Assembly (NCBI GenBank): GCA_015179045.1
Contig: WHUZ01000050.1
Location: 390,167-454,166 of the forward strand
Source of the DNA: Kalaharituber pfeilii
Taxonomy: Eukaryota > Ascomycota > Pezizomycetes > Pezizales > Pezizaceae
Reading direction: 5' to 3'
DNA: 64,000 bases
The position numbers were made by a program, and so were the translations under genes. The notes beneath the pieces were generated by a model, which saw only the letters and a program-made list of their open reading frames with translations, was not told the DNA's origin and made no database searches. This document shows, piece by piece, positions 35,085 through 46,990 of the stretch (position 1 is the stretch's first letter; every line of letters begins with the position of its first letter).

Positions 35085-37118
35085 TGCAGACATGCATGGT
35101 GCGTTGGGATTATGAACACCACATGGACCATGGACCATTGTGGAAGTAACAATATTCCAGAGCTCCTCACTCTGAATGCTATTTCTGTTAGGAATTTCGG
35201 CAGAGATTATCTCATCTATTCGGTCTGCAGTGATGTAACGGTCATCTGGATGCAAGAACAGCAACAAATGCATGTGCGGCAAACCACGCTTCTGGTACTC
35301 AATTGTCTAAACACACCCTACATATCGCCCAAAGATATGCTGATGTTTAATCTCGTAGAGCAATTGTTGCTGCTTCAAGTGAAATACTCTTGCAACCAAA
35401 TCAGGGCGGTCCATAGCAGTTTGCGTAGGAAGCAACTCGCGAGTAATCTCCTCCCATCTTGGATTAGCCGTGAAAGTGATGAAGAGTGAAGGGCGCCCGA
35501 AATGACGGACAATGGCCATGGAATCCTGAAAGAGTTGTGTCATAAACCTATCTCCACCAGTGTAGCTGCTAGGTAAGATTACACGACGGCCTAAGGCAGA
35601 CGTATCCATATCCTGCCTCAGGATTGCATCAGCTAAACCATTATAAAGCTCAGAACGGATGTTTGACTGACGTGTACGTAGCCATGTGAGCTTGTTTTGA
35701 TCACAAACAGCCCATGCATCCACAACATATTGTTGAAATAGTCGCTGAGCCTGAAACAATGTGTATGGTTCATTCCGCCGTATATGTAACCTGAAGCGAT
35801 AATGGGATCGCTGGGAGAGACGTGTGCGCTGACGATTCCACATTCATTTTGCAACTGCAAGCCCCAATGCCAACCTGCCTCACCATGTGGGAAGAGGAGG
35901 ACGTAGTGTAATGGCATGTATGCAGCATAGTTAGGATTGATAATACTGAATTTCTCTGCCCCAGTTGCAGTACGGGAAGCCAAAACAATGTCTCGGAACC
36001 CTTGAGCACCATATTCATCTGGAATGATAATAGCAACCTCATCACTGGTAGGTAAATTCTCACGCCGTTTATCTGCACCTTTTTTTTTTTTTTTTCCTAC
36101 AGTCAGCAACTTCTCACGGCATTTTATTATATATCTGCACCTTACCTTTTTCCACAATTAACCGCATTTGTGGATTTAAGATCACCCTTGCCTCCTGAAT
36201 ACTCCGAGAAGCCTGATCCATACGCTCCTTTGCAGTCAGATAGATGGGGTAAAAGGGATTGACATTTCTTATCTCTTCAAATAGCTGCTGTAGGAGTTTG
36301 TGTCAAGTGCTTCTTGTTGCTCACTCTGCGAATGAGCTGCATACTCAGGGTCATAGAAGTATAGTTGTGAGAACCGTGGAACTGAGGTAGCCTGAGTAGC
36401 CAGATTCAAAGGGCGCTGAATATGATAGAGTTCACCATGGATCTGAAAACATTCGATACCATGTGGCAAGGCTGCAAGGCGAGGATCAGGTTTATATTTA
36501 ATTGATGTAAATGCTAAAGCAGTATTGTACTTGCGGATGTGCTTCCGAAAAGCCTTTGCCACATTATCAGACTCATTGAATAATGCATAGAGAAGAGGAG
36601 GCAACTCTTTTAATAACTGCGGACGAACATCCCCTTCTTTACAACATGTTGTAAACCGTGTATTGCGAACTGTAGACTGGTATGAGCGTTCCCCCTTCCA
36701 GTGTAGAGCTCCACACTGTGAACACTCAATATCCATCGAACCCAAATTTAGCACCCGCCATTCTGAAGAAGCTGATATAAATGCTCGAGCCTGAGGAATG
36801 TCGGCCGGTGGTTGCGAGTCAGCAGGTGCTGTAGTAGAAGATAATTGTGTCTTTTGAGTAATTCTCCTTCTTCGGTATGATACCTAAGAAGATATTAATG
36901 GAAGCTACACCTATATTATAGAAACGGAAACTTCAGTAGATACCAAACATGATTGACAGGTCTTCCGGAAACTGCGCCTGCGACCAGATACAGTGAATTC
37001 TATCTAATATTGGTTTCACCAGGTGGCAACGTATGCAACGTGAAGTATCCATGATATTGAAATCGAAAGCGAAGAAATGAAGAATGTGTAGGATGGAGAG
37101 AAACGAAGGATGGTCCAT
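32627..37118 (-). pseudogene. Helitron Rep/helicase, broken and C-terminally truncated
   Basis: Order on the minus strand: a small N-terminal piece (MDTSRCIRCHLVKP, about 37,050), a Cys-containing region (CSQCGALHWKGE, 36,720), the Helitron-like N domain, the HUH motif GLPHMHLLLFL (about 35,280), the Y2 motif KYIYKYIYKG (about 34,735-34,765), and a PIF1-type helicase with GPGGTGKT (about 33,690), GIAAQLLPGGRTAYSHFRIP, GGDFAQILPV and LRNLDPKHGLCNGTRL. It ends after EGELPFIL, before helicase motif VI. Breaks seen: TAG at 35,307-35,309 and TGA at 33,184-33,186 (both where Trp is expected), and frame changes near 35,840 and 33,940. A spliceable 49-nt intron is at 36,145-36,097. A further N-terminal intron near 36,890-36,945 is likely but not resolved. 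Confidence 0.9.
35036..35087. repeat. (GAA)n microsatellite encoding poly-Ser in the Helitron Rep
   Basis: GAA/GAG repeats on the plus strand translate on the minus strand to an almost pure Ser run (with Phe where AAA interrupts) between NAPCMSA and PHSGAAVKKC of the Rep region. The sequence stays in frame. Confidence 0.85.
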
Positions 37119-37422
37119 GGAAAGCAGGAGATAGATGCTACTGCTGCCACAATGATGGTTGCGTAGGCCAAGTCGCAGCTATGCTATAGGAAGGAATGAT
37201 TGCTGCAGTGCTAGAACTGTACTATCGCTATCGCTAGACATAGTGTACTACTACTATCAAGCACGGTAATCCAGTACGTATAGTAGTAGCCAGTAGTATG
37301 CAGGATATTGTATAGTAGCAGTAAAAGTAGCAAGTACCCTGTGGCAGTGTGTGGCAGCAGGATATACTATACAGGATAAAACCGTCCATATGAATCAGGA
37401 TGTAACTCAGTACTATAATAGA

Positions 37423-37457
37423 TTATGTAGCGTTCCAATACTTTCCGAACCAGCGAG
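37423..37457. mobile_element. Right half of the ~109-bp MITE (unit 3)
   Basis: Matches positions 48,604-48,639 of unit 4, including the right inverted terminus and the following TATA. The left half is missing because the Helitron entered here and the adjoining DNA was deleted. Confidence 0.8.
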
Positions 37458-39697
37458 TATAAGGCTAAGCACTCACGGTCTTTTATAACTGCCATTTTTC
37501 AAGGCTGGAGAGAAAAAAAGAAAAGAAAAAAAAAAAAATACGTTGCCTTAGCAACAGTAATGTATTTACTGTAGTATTTGCCAAAAGTCCTTGAAAAAGA
37601 ATTTATCCTTTTCAGAAAAGCTCAACTGTTTAAATCTGTAAGAAATTCCCACCACAAACGGTCAATTTCTGAAAAAGATATTTGAAAAACGTGAAAAAAA
37701 AAGATTCCTTTATCTACTCAAGAAAATTTTAATCCCAGTACGTACCTTTGCGGGCGTCCCTCCCCTACCCACCTCTCAACCTCCGGCTATCAAATTCTAC
37801 CTATCATAACGGTACATCACAAACCTAGGTACATTCACAATCTATATCGTGGTGCCCCTCCAATCAATGCCTGAAAACTTCCTTCTCTTCGCACCTCGTC
37901 TAACAGAGGAGGAGCATCTTGTTTCTTTTGCGCCGTTGTGCTCTGTTTTCGCTCCCCGCTCTATTAACTCTTCTCCGTAGCCGACCCTTCCTCCAGCAAG
38001 AGCAATAGCAGCTGCAGAATGAAAACTTATGGCTCTTTTTCCTCTTGATAACAACAATCTTGCAAGTACGGGCGTGTTATGGGACTGGTATCTCTTTGGC
38101 GCCCTCTCGTTCGTAAGTGTATATATAGGTGGTTGATTCCTGAGTTTTCGGGATAACTTGCAAAAATCTCAACACCGTATATATCACTACTCGCATGCCA
38201 CCTTATTGAAATCAACACCAGTGATATCGCATGTACCCTCGCTAGTATTGTAGGAAGGAGGAGATACTATACCCAGTAGGTTTCCACCGCCTCAACCAGT
38301 ATTGGAAAAGAAAATGTTTGGCAAGGTGGGTATCATGAGAGTCAGCTCCACTCGTACAAACAGGACGTACGCCACCTCCCACCTAGTCTCACTTTCGTCG
38401 GTGTGTCTGAGCTTGCCTCAACCTCGTCTCTCAACTACAGTACACAACAATTGAATTTGTCTTCTCTTCTGGTAGTCTCTCGACAACTCTTGTATGCCAA
38501 TAATTCCACCATCCACTGGTTGCTGTCCTGCAGCCATTGCCTAACTTTTCCTAGCTTCTTCGTAAGAGCCACGCCGTGATGACCCCTCACTGTGTGTGCT
38601 AATGTCGAGTATGTGTGTACATTGTGCCCTTACGCTTGTGTATGTTGCTTCTTCCACTGCTGATAGGTTGCTCCCAATTCGTGTCATATCGTGCCATGTC
38701 GTGTGGTGTTGGTTCGATAGAGTAATGGACCGAATTGAAGTGGTGAGTGTAGCTGGCTTTAATGTCGGTGCTCTGTCATATATCGTTGTTATCGGTGTAA
38801 ATGTCAGAGTTATTGGCTCGGTTGGGCATGATCTCAGACCTTGTTATAGTCCTCTGGCTGCTTCCGCTTCTTTCCTATTATATTTATAGGATTCCGTGAG
38901 TATTTGCCCGGCTTACTGTTACTCCAGGTGACGTAGGATCTCTAAGACCATATATATGAAGACCATTCGTTCTGAGAAGGTACAGTACCTTCGGGAGTAG
39001 GGAGTCTTCCATTAGGTATGCCATTTTTCTAATCAATCGCTCTATCTCAACTATCATGGCAACCGATGTCTAGCGCTACATCCTTTCCATCTTCCGTTTC
39101 CTTGAGCCCGTGAAGCAGCGAAAGGAGTGCATTCGGCAGGGGCTCTGCTGCATGGCGCGGACGCCAGGATGATACGGATGATACTGGTGATGCAGGAGGC
39201 TCAGTCAGTCATGACGGGCCAGGCAAAAGGTGACTATAGCATCAGCTCTCCACTCATCGTGCTTGCGGGTGTCTTACCCCAACACACAGCCTCCACAGGT
39301 TGAGGTTTAATTATTCTGCAGCGCAGCTGTTGAGTACGCTGCGACCCAGTCCAGTGCCCCATAGCCTTCCCCGCACGAAGTAAATTTATGTAATATTTGC
39401 TTGCACAACCCTGGAGGGGAAATCTGCAAGCTTATGTGCGGTCGTTAACGTTTCAATCACATATTCTATCCAAGAGTTTGCTATCGCGATATCCGTTTAC
39501 AGCCCCCCAAACGTACGGTGAAAGTCCAAGTTCCCGATTTCAAGTGCTAGTAGAGTGCTTCGTCCACCCGCTTGAGCTTACGATAAGAAGAGCTCTTCAA
39601 TTCTGACAGATCAAGTAACAAACCTTGATTTCTCTTCAACCATCGTGAGGCTGACCATCATGTGTAATTCTTTAGCTTGTTTAGTCTCCTCCACAAC
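37458..39697 (+). other. Upstream region of NLR gene 3
   Basis: Same order as in unit 2: hairpin block at 37,539-37,576, conserved minus-strand stretch with AIALAGGRVGYGEELIERGA (37,842-38,057), and the conserved ~300 bp before the NLR start. The GALLHGADTRM fragment is frame-shifted here (one G missing near 39,140). No gene called. Confidence 0.5.
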
Positions 39698-42600
39698 ATG
39701 GAATTAGCAGCCTCTGCTGCCGGACTGGCCGGACTGACGCTACAACTGGCCCAAGTTGCTCGAGATTGTGCCAACATTTATTCTGAAGTGAAAGAAGTTG
39801 GCTACACACATGACTCCGTATTGCACAATCTCCGGACGGAAGGACTTCGGCTGAAGCGGTGGGAGCAAGCTTGGGGATTGGACGTTGGCAACACCCCCAG
39901 CAAGCAACTCCAGCTTGATCCTAATGACGAGCGGTCCAGATATGCGGCAGCTGGCCTAGCGAGGATTGTTTATGTGTTTACCAAGATCGCTGAATTGCAA
40001 TCAAAATATCAAATCGAACCTGAAACGAACGAAAAGAAAAGTATACGTGATAGCCTTAGGGTCAGCAAACTATTCTCTAGGTCTCGTTCCAAATCTCCAA
40101 GTCCAGCAAATGCTAGTCAGTCTACAAGCCTGAGCCCTCAGCTTTCAGGGCCTACTCTGAACAATAGTGATCTTTGTCTTTTGGCAAACCCAAAAACCCT
40201 CACCAGCACACAATTGCTTCCAGGTCTACAAGAAGAGATTGCCTCCTTGACTAACACTGTGCAGAAAGTACAGCAGTCTCTGTCTATATATCGCAAGCTG
40301 CGTTGGGCTGGCATGGACAAGGCAAATTGCAACGAATTGGTAGGCCAGCTCAAGGAGTACATAGACGGCCTCTTCAATGTACTGCCACCTGATCTCACTC
40401 CTATCAGTGTACCCAAGACAAGGCTTAGTTTATCTTTCAATATTCCATTCAAGATTTCTGATGTTCGGCGGAATCCTGATTTTGTTGGAAGGGAATACCT
40501 TCTCGAACAGCTAGTACATGAGATAGATGAAGGCAGGGCTGCAACGGATATTACTCAGGTAGTGCTCCATGGTATGGGGGGTATGGGGAAGACGCAAATT
40601 GCATTGGAGTATGTTTATCGCCATCGCAAAGACTACTCATCAACGTTTTGGATCAATGCATCTAGCGAGCAGACAACAAAAACTAGTTTTATTCGAATTA
40701 TGGAGCAATTAATTGAGCATCATGCGAAACTGTTAGATTCGCCGGATCACAAACATATTGGTAGTCTCCTGGGTATCGCAGGCAAGCTCGACTCGGCAGG
40801 GCTTTTTAGCACGGAAAAACCAGAAGAAGAGCAACAGGTTATCAAAGCTGTACAGAAATGGTTAACTGCAAAACCGAACAATAAATGGCTACTTGTGTTC
40901 GACAACCTGGATGACCTGGAATCTTTTGATATAAATGATTACATTCCATCATGTGATTTTGGGACTGTGATTATTACCAGCAGAAGACGTGAGAGTGCGC
41001 AGCACCGAAGGGGCCTAGAAGTGCATCAAATGCAGAGCAATGAAGCAGAAAGGTTACTTTTGACTAGTGCAGGGTTAGATTTAGGAAGGTTCGCTCCTGA
41101 GGGTAAGTGAATAATGTGCCTCAACATAGTTCCTTAATTAATCCAAAATTCCAAATATAGAACGCAAACTTGAGGAGACAGCAGTAGCAGCTATTGTGGA
41201 AAACCTTGGATAACTTCCTGTTGCCATAGCTCAGGCTGGAGCATATATCAACATTCGGCAATGTTACTTCAGTCATTATCTCAGAGAGTATAAGACAAAT
41301 GTCAATCGCCTTTTGAGCAGAAAATGGAACAAAGGAAAGAATGGTACATCTGTCTTTGCTACTTGGGAGTTGTCATTCAATGCAATCAAGAACCAAAATC
41401 CAAAAGCTGCAGAGTTGTTATCATTATGTGCGTTTCTTGACAATAATGATATATGTGAGGAGTTTTTGAGGCGAGGAATGAAATTAGCTATGAATGGTAG
41501 GCAACCATATATTTTTAGAATAAAATTTGTACTTATACATTACTATAGATACAAGCCTAGCAGACTCAATCCATCTACTCTTCTCATACTCGATCGCTAA
41601 GCGAACAGAGACATACGATAGTTTCAATATCCACCCACTAGTTCACCTTTGTATTCGATGGAAACTGGAGATGGAGCCTGACGAATATCAACAAAAGGCT
41701 ATTGAAGCTTTTCTTGTGGTTGCATCTGGATTCGCTACTCTCAAACGCAGAGAACGTACGGTTAGTGACTGGATCTTTGAGCGGCGAAATTTGACACATC
41801 TTTTTGCTGTGGAAAGGCAAATGAAGGATCTACCATTGGAAAAGGAGGAGTCACTGACAGCCTTGGATACTCTCTACTGGGTCTACGAAAACCACGGTCA
41901 TTATAGAAAGGCAGAAGAAATATGTATGGCCGTATTGGCTACAAGGGAGAAGTTGCTGGGCACAAACCACTTAGAAACCCTGAATACTATTTATGACATG
42001 GCAGGACTATATCAGAGACAAGGGAAATATAACCAAGCACTGGGATTGTATCAGCGGGTATTAGAAGGGGGAGAAAAAGTGCTAGGTACTGATCATCAAA
42101 ACACTCTTGGAACTGTCATAGATATGGGATTGGTATATACTCGTCAAGGGAAATATAGCGAGGCACTGGAACTGTTTCAGCGAGCATTAGCAGGTTGTGA
42201 AAAATCACTGGGTGCGGACCATCTAACGACCCTTGGTACTGTCCACAACCTAGCAATGGTATATTATTATCAAGGGAAATATAATCAGGCACTGGAGCGG
42301 TGTCAGTGGGCATTAGCAGGGTTTGAGAAGACACTGGGTGCTGACCACCCAACAACCCTTAATACTGTTAATGACATGGCCGTAGTATATGAAAGCAAGG
42401 GAAATATAGCCAGCACTGGAGATGTATCAGAGAGCATTAGCGGGAAAAGAAAAGACACTGGGTGCTGACATCCAACCACCTTGATACTATCCACAACATG
42501 GCAAATGTATATCAAAATCAAGGGAAATATAGCCAAGCACTGGAACTGTATCAGCGAGCATTAGCAGGGTGTGAAAAATCACTAGGTACTGACCATCCAA

Positions 42601-43157
42601 GCACCCTTGATACTGTCAACAGCATGGCAAATGTATATGAAAGTCAAGGGAAATATAGCCAAGCACTGGAACTGTATCAGCGAGCATTAGCAGGAAGGGA
42701 AAAGGCACTGGGTGCCAACCATCCAAGCACCCTTCGAACTGTCCACAACATGGCAATATTATATGAAAATCAAAGGGAATATAGTCAGGCAATGGAGCTG
42801 TATCAGCGGGCATTAGCAGGAAGGGAAAAGGCACTGGGTGCTGACCATCCAAATACCCTTGGTACTATCTACAACATGGCTATAGTATATCAAAGTCAAG
42901 GGAAATATAGCCAGGCACTGGAACTGTATCAGCGAGCATTAGCAGGAAAAGAAAAGGCACTGGGTGCGAACCATCCAAGCACCCTTGATACTGTCTACAG
43001 CATGGCAATATTATATGAAGATCAAAGGGAATATAGTCAGGCAATGGAGCTGTTTCAGCGGGCATTAGCAGGAAGAGAAAAGACACTGGGCGCTGAGCAT
43101 TCAGATACTGTTTGGAGTATGAAGGGGGTAGAAAGATGTCAGGCTGCTCTGAAGTAA
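39698..43157 (+). pseudogene. NLR-like receptor 3, disrupted (nonsense codon and frameshifts)
   Basis: Exons correspond to 39698-41102, 41161-41496 and 41549-43157. Exon 1 encodes a protein I cannot distinguish from copy 4 (HeLo-like, P-loop GMGGMGKT, Walker B intact). In exon 2 the Tyr codon of the LGYLP motif reads TAA (41,211-41,213). In the TPR exon four single bases are missing relative to copy 4 between about 42,396 and 42,482, each in a run of identical bases, shifting the frame between repeats 5 and 6. Ten TPR units are otherwise present. If the differences are real, the product would be a HeLo-like plus partial NB-ARC fragment; if consensus errors, this is a near-exact twin of copy 4. 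Confidence 0.85.
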
Positions 43158-45809
43158 CAAAATAAAGTGTCAGAAAGTCACTATGGATTAGGAAAGGTTT
43201 TCTGCGGGCTTTTGTTATAGTGCTATTATTTATTTGTTTTTCAGATTATTTGGTTGTTTATTTATTCATGTATTCACGCTTTCATTTTGCATAGATGTTC
43301 CATTTCTCATTCATATATACCCGAATAACTCGACAATTCATTGGAGAAAGTACTTGCTCTGGTTTTTTTCAATTGCCAAATAGCCGAAGTGGGGGGTGAG
43401 GGGGAATTTGCGGGGGAGTGCGGGTCATACGGCTTTTAGATAGAGACTTTTTCACATTCAAGTGAACCTTTTCTTCATTTAAAGCTAGAACTTGTACCAC
43501 ATGCCCACATAGTCTGGCTCGGTTAAACTTGTGCGTAATAGAGGTGCGGGAGCTAAATAGGTAGGGGTGAGGTATACAGTAGCAAAGTAAGCGGAGGTCG
43601 ACTATATATAATATGTGCATGAGAGTGAATATTCAGTAATTCGTATGTAGTGTGTGTAGAAGAAGAGATTATGAGTAGTCTGGCACATGTAGGCTAAAAT
43701 ATATAGAGCGTTGGTATACGGGTCTTCAAAGGGCTCAAGAGGATTGGAGGAACAAGAGAGAGGCGGGGGCATGTAGAACAGAAGTCCCGTGTCATAAGGG
43801 GAGAGGACAATAGACTCGAAGGGGGGTAATATTACTGTACATACGAGATGTTAGCAGGTTCAGGGTAACAGCATTGAACATGAACAACCTAGGGAAGGGT
43901 TCCATGTTCAGGGTAAAGGCTGTAGGTGGAGTTAGAGAAGCAGAGGGCTGAGTGTAGCTGAGATGTGGAGCTTGTGTGAGGAAGCGAGGATGAAAGGCAA
44001 CCTGCTTGGGGCTGGCAGTCATTGGCAACACCTACTGACATACATCCCCTCACTCTTCTACTCATACGCCTTCTCCCCGTCCTCGCCCATGCGTTCATGC
44101 AATATAATGATTCTGCCTTCAATCCCTTATCCACCTCTTCATGCCCCACAAATGTACACATGTCCCTCTCGACTACCGTCGCCTTGGGCGGTAAATAACT
44201 GTTCATAGAACTGAATTTACTACTGTATATGGTGAACAAGATAGTGATATGGAGCTTTTCTGGTATCACAACACTCAGCGCGAAATAATGATTAACTGGA
44301 TGTTTATTCTGCAAACTGGGTGGCATGTTCAGAGTCGTATGTCGGTAGTATTTAGTTGCATATTTTCGGCTTGTAATCCAATGTGTGATACAATGCATGT
44401 TGGCCATATGAAGCTTATTTTGACTGACGATCTACAAGGGAGTACTAGTATATATGTATGACATATAGGGCCCACTTCACCCTCGCCATAAATTGCTCCG
44501 CTCGGCATCGACTCTCCGTGCATAGAAGCTTTAGCTTTTTGCAATCCCAGCCCTGTCCATGCGCCTTCCTATTTGCTTGTATTATGATATTTCTCGAATG
44601 GAGGAAAAACGGGCGGATCATTTCGTACGTTGCTGGTCCAATACCATGGGTCGCTTCGAGCACAAATTAGGAGATAGTGTGAGCTATCATGTTGGAAATT
44701 GAATTCCGCCTACGAAGCGTCCTCGGTCCTCGCAGGATTCACTCCCGGTCTTACAGCTTCACTCTTCCAAGAACCTTCCTTCACTTGAATTCTGCATATC
44801 TAAATATACTACACTGGCTTTCCTTTACGTTCTTCTAGTTCTCCTCTTTCAAGCATCGTTGGACAAACTTCAAATTCGGGATCACCAGTATGTACTAGTG
44901 CCGAGTTACTTTACCTTTCATCCAAAGCATTACGTTCCCATTCGGTACATTAAGAGCGTACAAAATCAAGTATCCCGGATTTCGGCAGCATGTACCAGGA
45001 ACTAGGGTCTACTAGGCTCCTGTTTCGTGACTCAGTTTTTGGCGGGTGTTACTGGGAATGTATGTACGGGTGTGCTGTTCAGAACTGTTCTGGTGGCATA
45101 TAAAGCAATTGTTTGAGAATCCCTTGTGTTGGATATTGGAGGCTTTAAAGTAGGAGAGACAAACAGGAATACCTACGGGACGACACTGACAATGGGTGGG
45201 GAACTAGTACTTACTGGGTTGCGTCACACAAAGCTTATACATACTTTATGTCTGACGGAAGCTGACCCGTACCTACAATGGAAGCGATTTGGAAATCTGG
45301 AGGGATTCGATAAAGATACAGCTAGATTGAGGCGGAACCGGTGAAAGTGAAGCATAACATACCAGCGACACAAAGTGGCAGACATCACCTCCGAAGTCAT
45401 TGCGCAGTTTACAGCACTCTGCTCCGCGAACTTCTCACATACCACACCACATCACATCAAAGGGAACAGTGAGATCCCTTTCGACTTTGACGGTGGACGT
45501 GGACCGAGCGGCAGATTCCTGGCATGGGGCTAGATCGGTTGCTTGCTAGAAACGCACCAAGGAGAAGCGAGTAGATGTAGTACAGTATTGGCAACGGACT
45601 GGATCCTCATCTAGTGGTACAAGGGACATTCGAAGTGGGACATAGGGGTTGATAAGTGGAAGGAGAAAGAGAACAGCAGTTACACCGCATGATGGAGAGC
45701 CAGATCCAACAGTTATACCCAATAAAAGCATGATTGAGATCCTGTCGAGATTCCCGTCGTGCTACGGCATAGGCCTGGTGCCGCAGACTTGCAGGAGCAT
45801 CAGGGAATG
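43158..45809. other. 3' flank and spacer of unit 3
   Basis: Homologous to 18,441-21,049 of unit 1 and nearly identical to 54,349-57,004 of unit 4. AACAAAATAAAG immediately follows the NLR stop. Conserved minus-strand ORFs in the first 1.5 kb have no recognisable domain. Confidence 0.5.
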
Positions 45810-46990
45810 CCGAGGGAGTTTCCAAGCTACCAACGATGCAGATGGAGAAGGTGAGGAGGAAAGGGAGCCGTTGATAAGACGTTGGGATAACCATGAAATG
45901 CTCGTGGTGGCAATGATGGCGATCGTGCTTCGGGAGTGGTGCAATAGGCAACTTAGCGAGAGCCTACCAGCATTATCCGTCACTCTCTCGTTAGAGGCAA
46001 GGAGCTAAACGTCATCAGAGACGAGTAGAGAGTCCTTCCGAAGGAGAGGCGATCTTTTTCCGAGCGACGGAGAGGATGATGCAGTTCAACAGGCAGTAAA
46101 TTCTCAATTGTGCAGAGGAGCGGAAGTGGCGGTGAGGCAGCGTCGACGAGACGATTCCACAGGGTAGCATCCTATCTACTACATCCACGAGATGAAGGAG
46201 CCAGAGTCATACTACCAGCAGCCATGAAAGATGAATACCATGATGATCGTGACTACTTTAATCCAAATCCTGCACATCATGAACCGTTGGATTATGCAGT
46301 GCTCACATCGCAGGAAGCACAGATTGCGGTAGAGGAGGAAAGGGAGATTGAGAGGAAGCGAGCGCCGGCGCACGGGTTGGCGTTTGAGAAGGGCTTGAGC
46401 ATGCAGAGTATCAGCACTCACACGCAACTGCACTTCGGATGTCTGCGTTAGCAGTAGGAACATTATCTCACGGCCAACACAACCGCAAATCTCCACGTCA
46501 TGAAGCCACTCTTCCTCCGCCAAACTCACCCCGCTCCCCACACTCTCCACGCTCTGCTCGTATTTCATATAGCAACTATGACACGAGCATTGAGCTCGGA
46601 AGGGGGATGTTATCACCGATGTCATTACCTACTTCACTGCAGATGCAACCACAGTCGTATCCCCATTCTGATCCTCACAATGTCCAACAGGGAGGCAGGA
46701 TACTTTGTGCCAAATTGCCACTATCTCAGAATTAGCAGCCATCAAGGCTGAATACGTGAGCTGGAGTTGGTGGGGGTATGATGCCGATGGCACCAATTTC
46801 GTTGGAAGGGGGTCCAGGGTAGAGAGTTCGGTGCCGACAACGCAGAGGGTTGCCTCACCTCCCCACAAAGGGTAGTGTCAGCATCACCGTCGCCGCAAAT
46901 GGTGGCTTCATCTCTCCTTCCCACTTCGCCTCCACAGTAACAGCAGCAGCAGGCGGAAGGAGGGGGAGCAGTCTCAACAGGAGGGCAATC
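45810..46990 (+). pseudogene. Decayed unrecognised gene, unit 3 copy
   Basis: Best reading of the acidic part among the units: EREPLIRRWDNHEMLVVAMM then AIVLREWCNRQLSESLPALS (about 45,865-45,990), LTSQEAQIAVEEEREIERKR (about 46,305-46,365), AFEKGLSMQSISTH (about 46,380-46,425), and the Ser/Pro-rich segment with RSARISYSNYDTS. Frames are interrupted by indels and stops, so it is not a single product. Function unknown. Confidence 0.5.

Larger units (their letters stand above)
32627..37422 (-). mobile_element. Helitron, 3'-truncated, inserted in a MITE
   Basis: Minus-strand rolling-circle transposon. Its 5' terminus, TCTATTATAGTACTGAG on the minus strand, ends at 37,422 and abuts TTATGTAGCG, exactly where units 4 and 5 read GTA|TTATGTAGCG; this is the A|T insertion expected of Helitrons with a TC start. 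The other end is missing: sequence breaks inside the helicase coding region at 32,627, without CTRR or a terminal hairpin, and joins the spacer of gene 2. Compared with unit 3, about 4.6 kb of host spacer (44,022-48,603 equivalent) is also lost. Insertion followed by a deletion spanning the 3' end explains both sides. Confidence 0.85.

Noticed and set aside
36081..36160. A frameshift plus stop (NKMP*) in the Helitron Rep
   Set aside because: The apparent break is removed by splicing a canonical 49-nt intron, so it is reported as an intron and not as damage.
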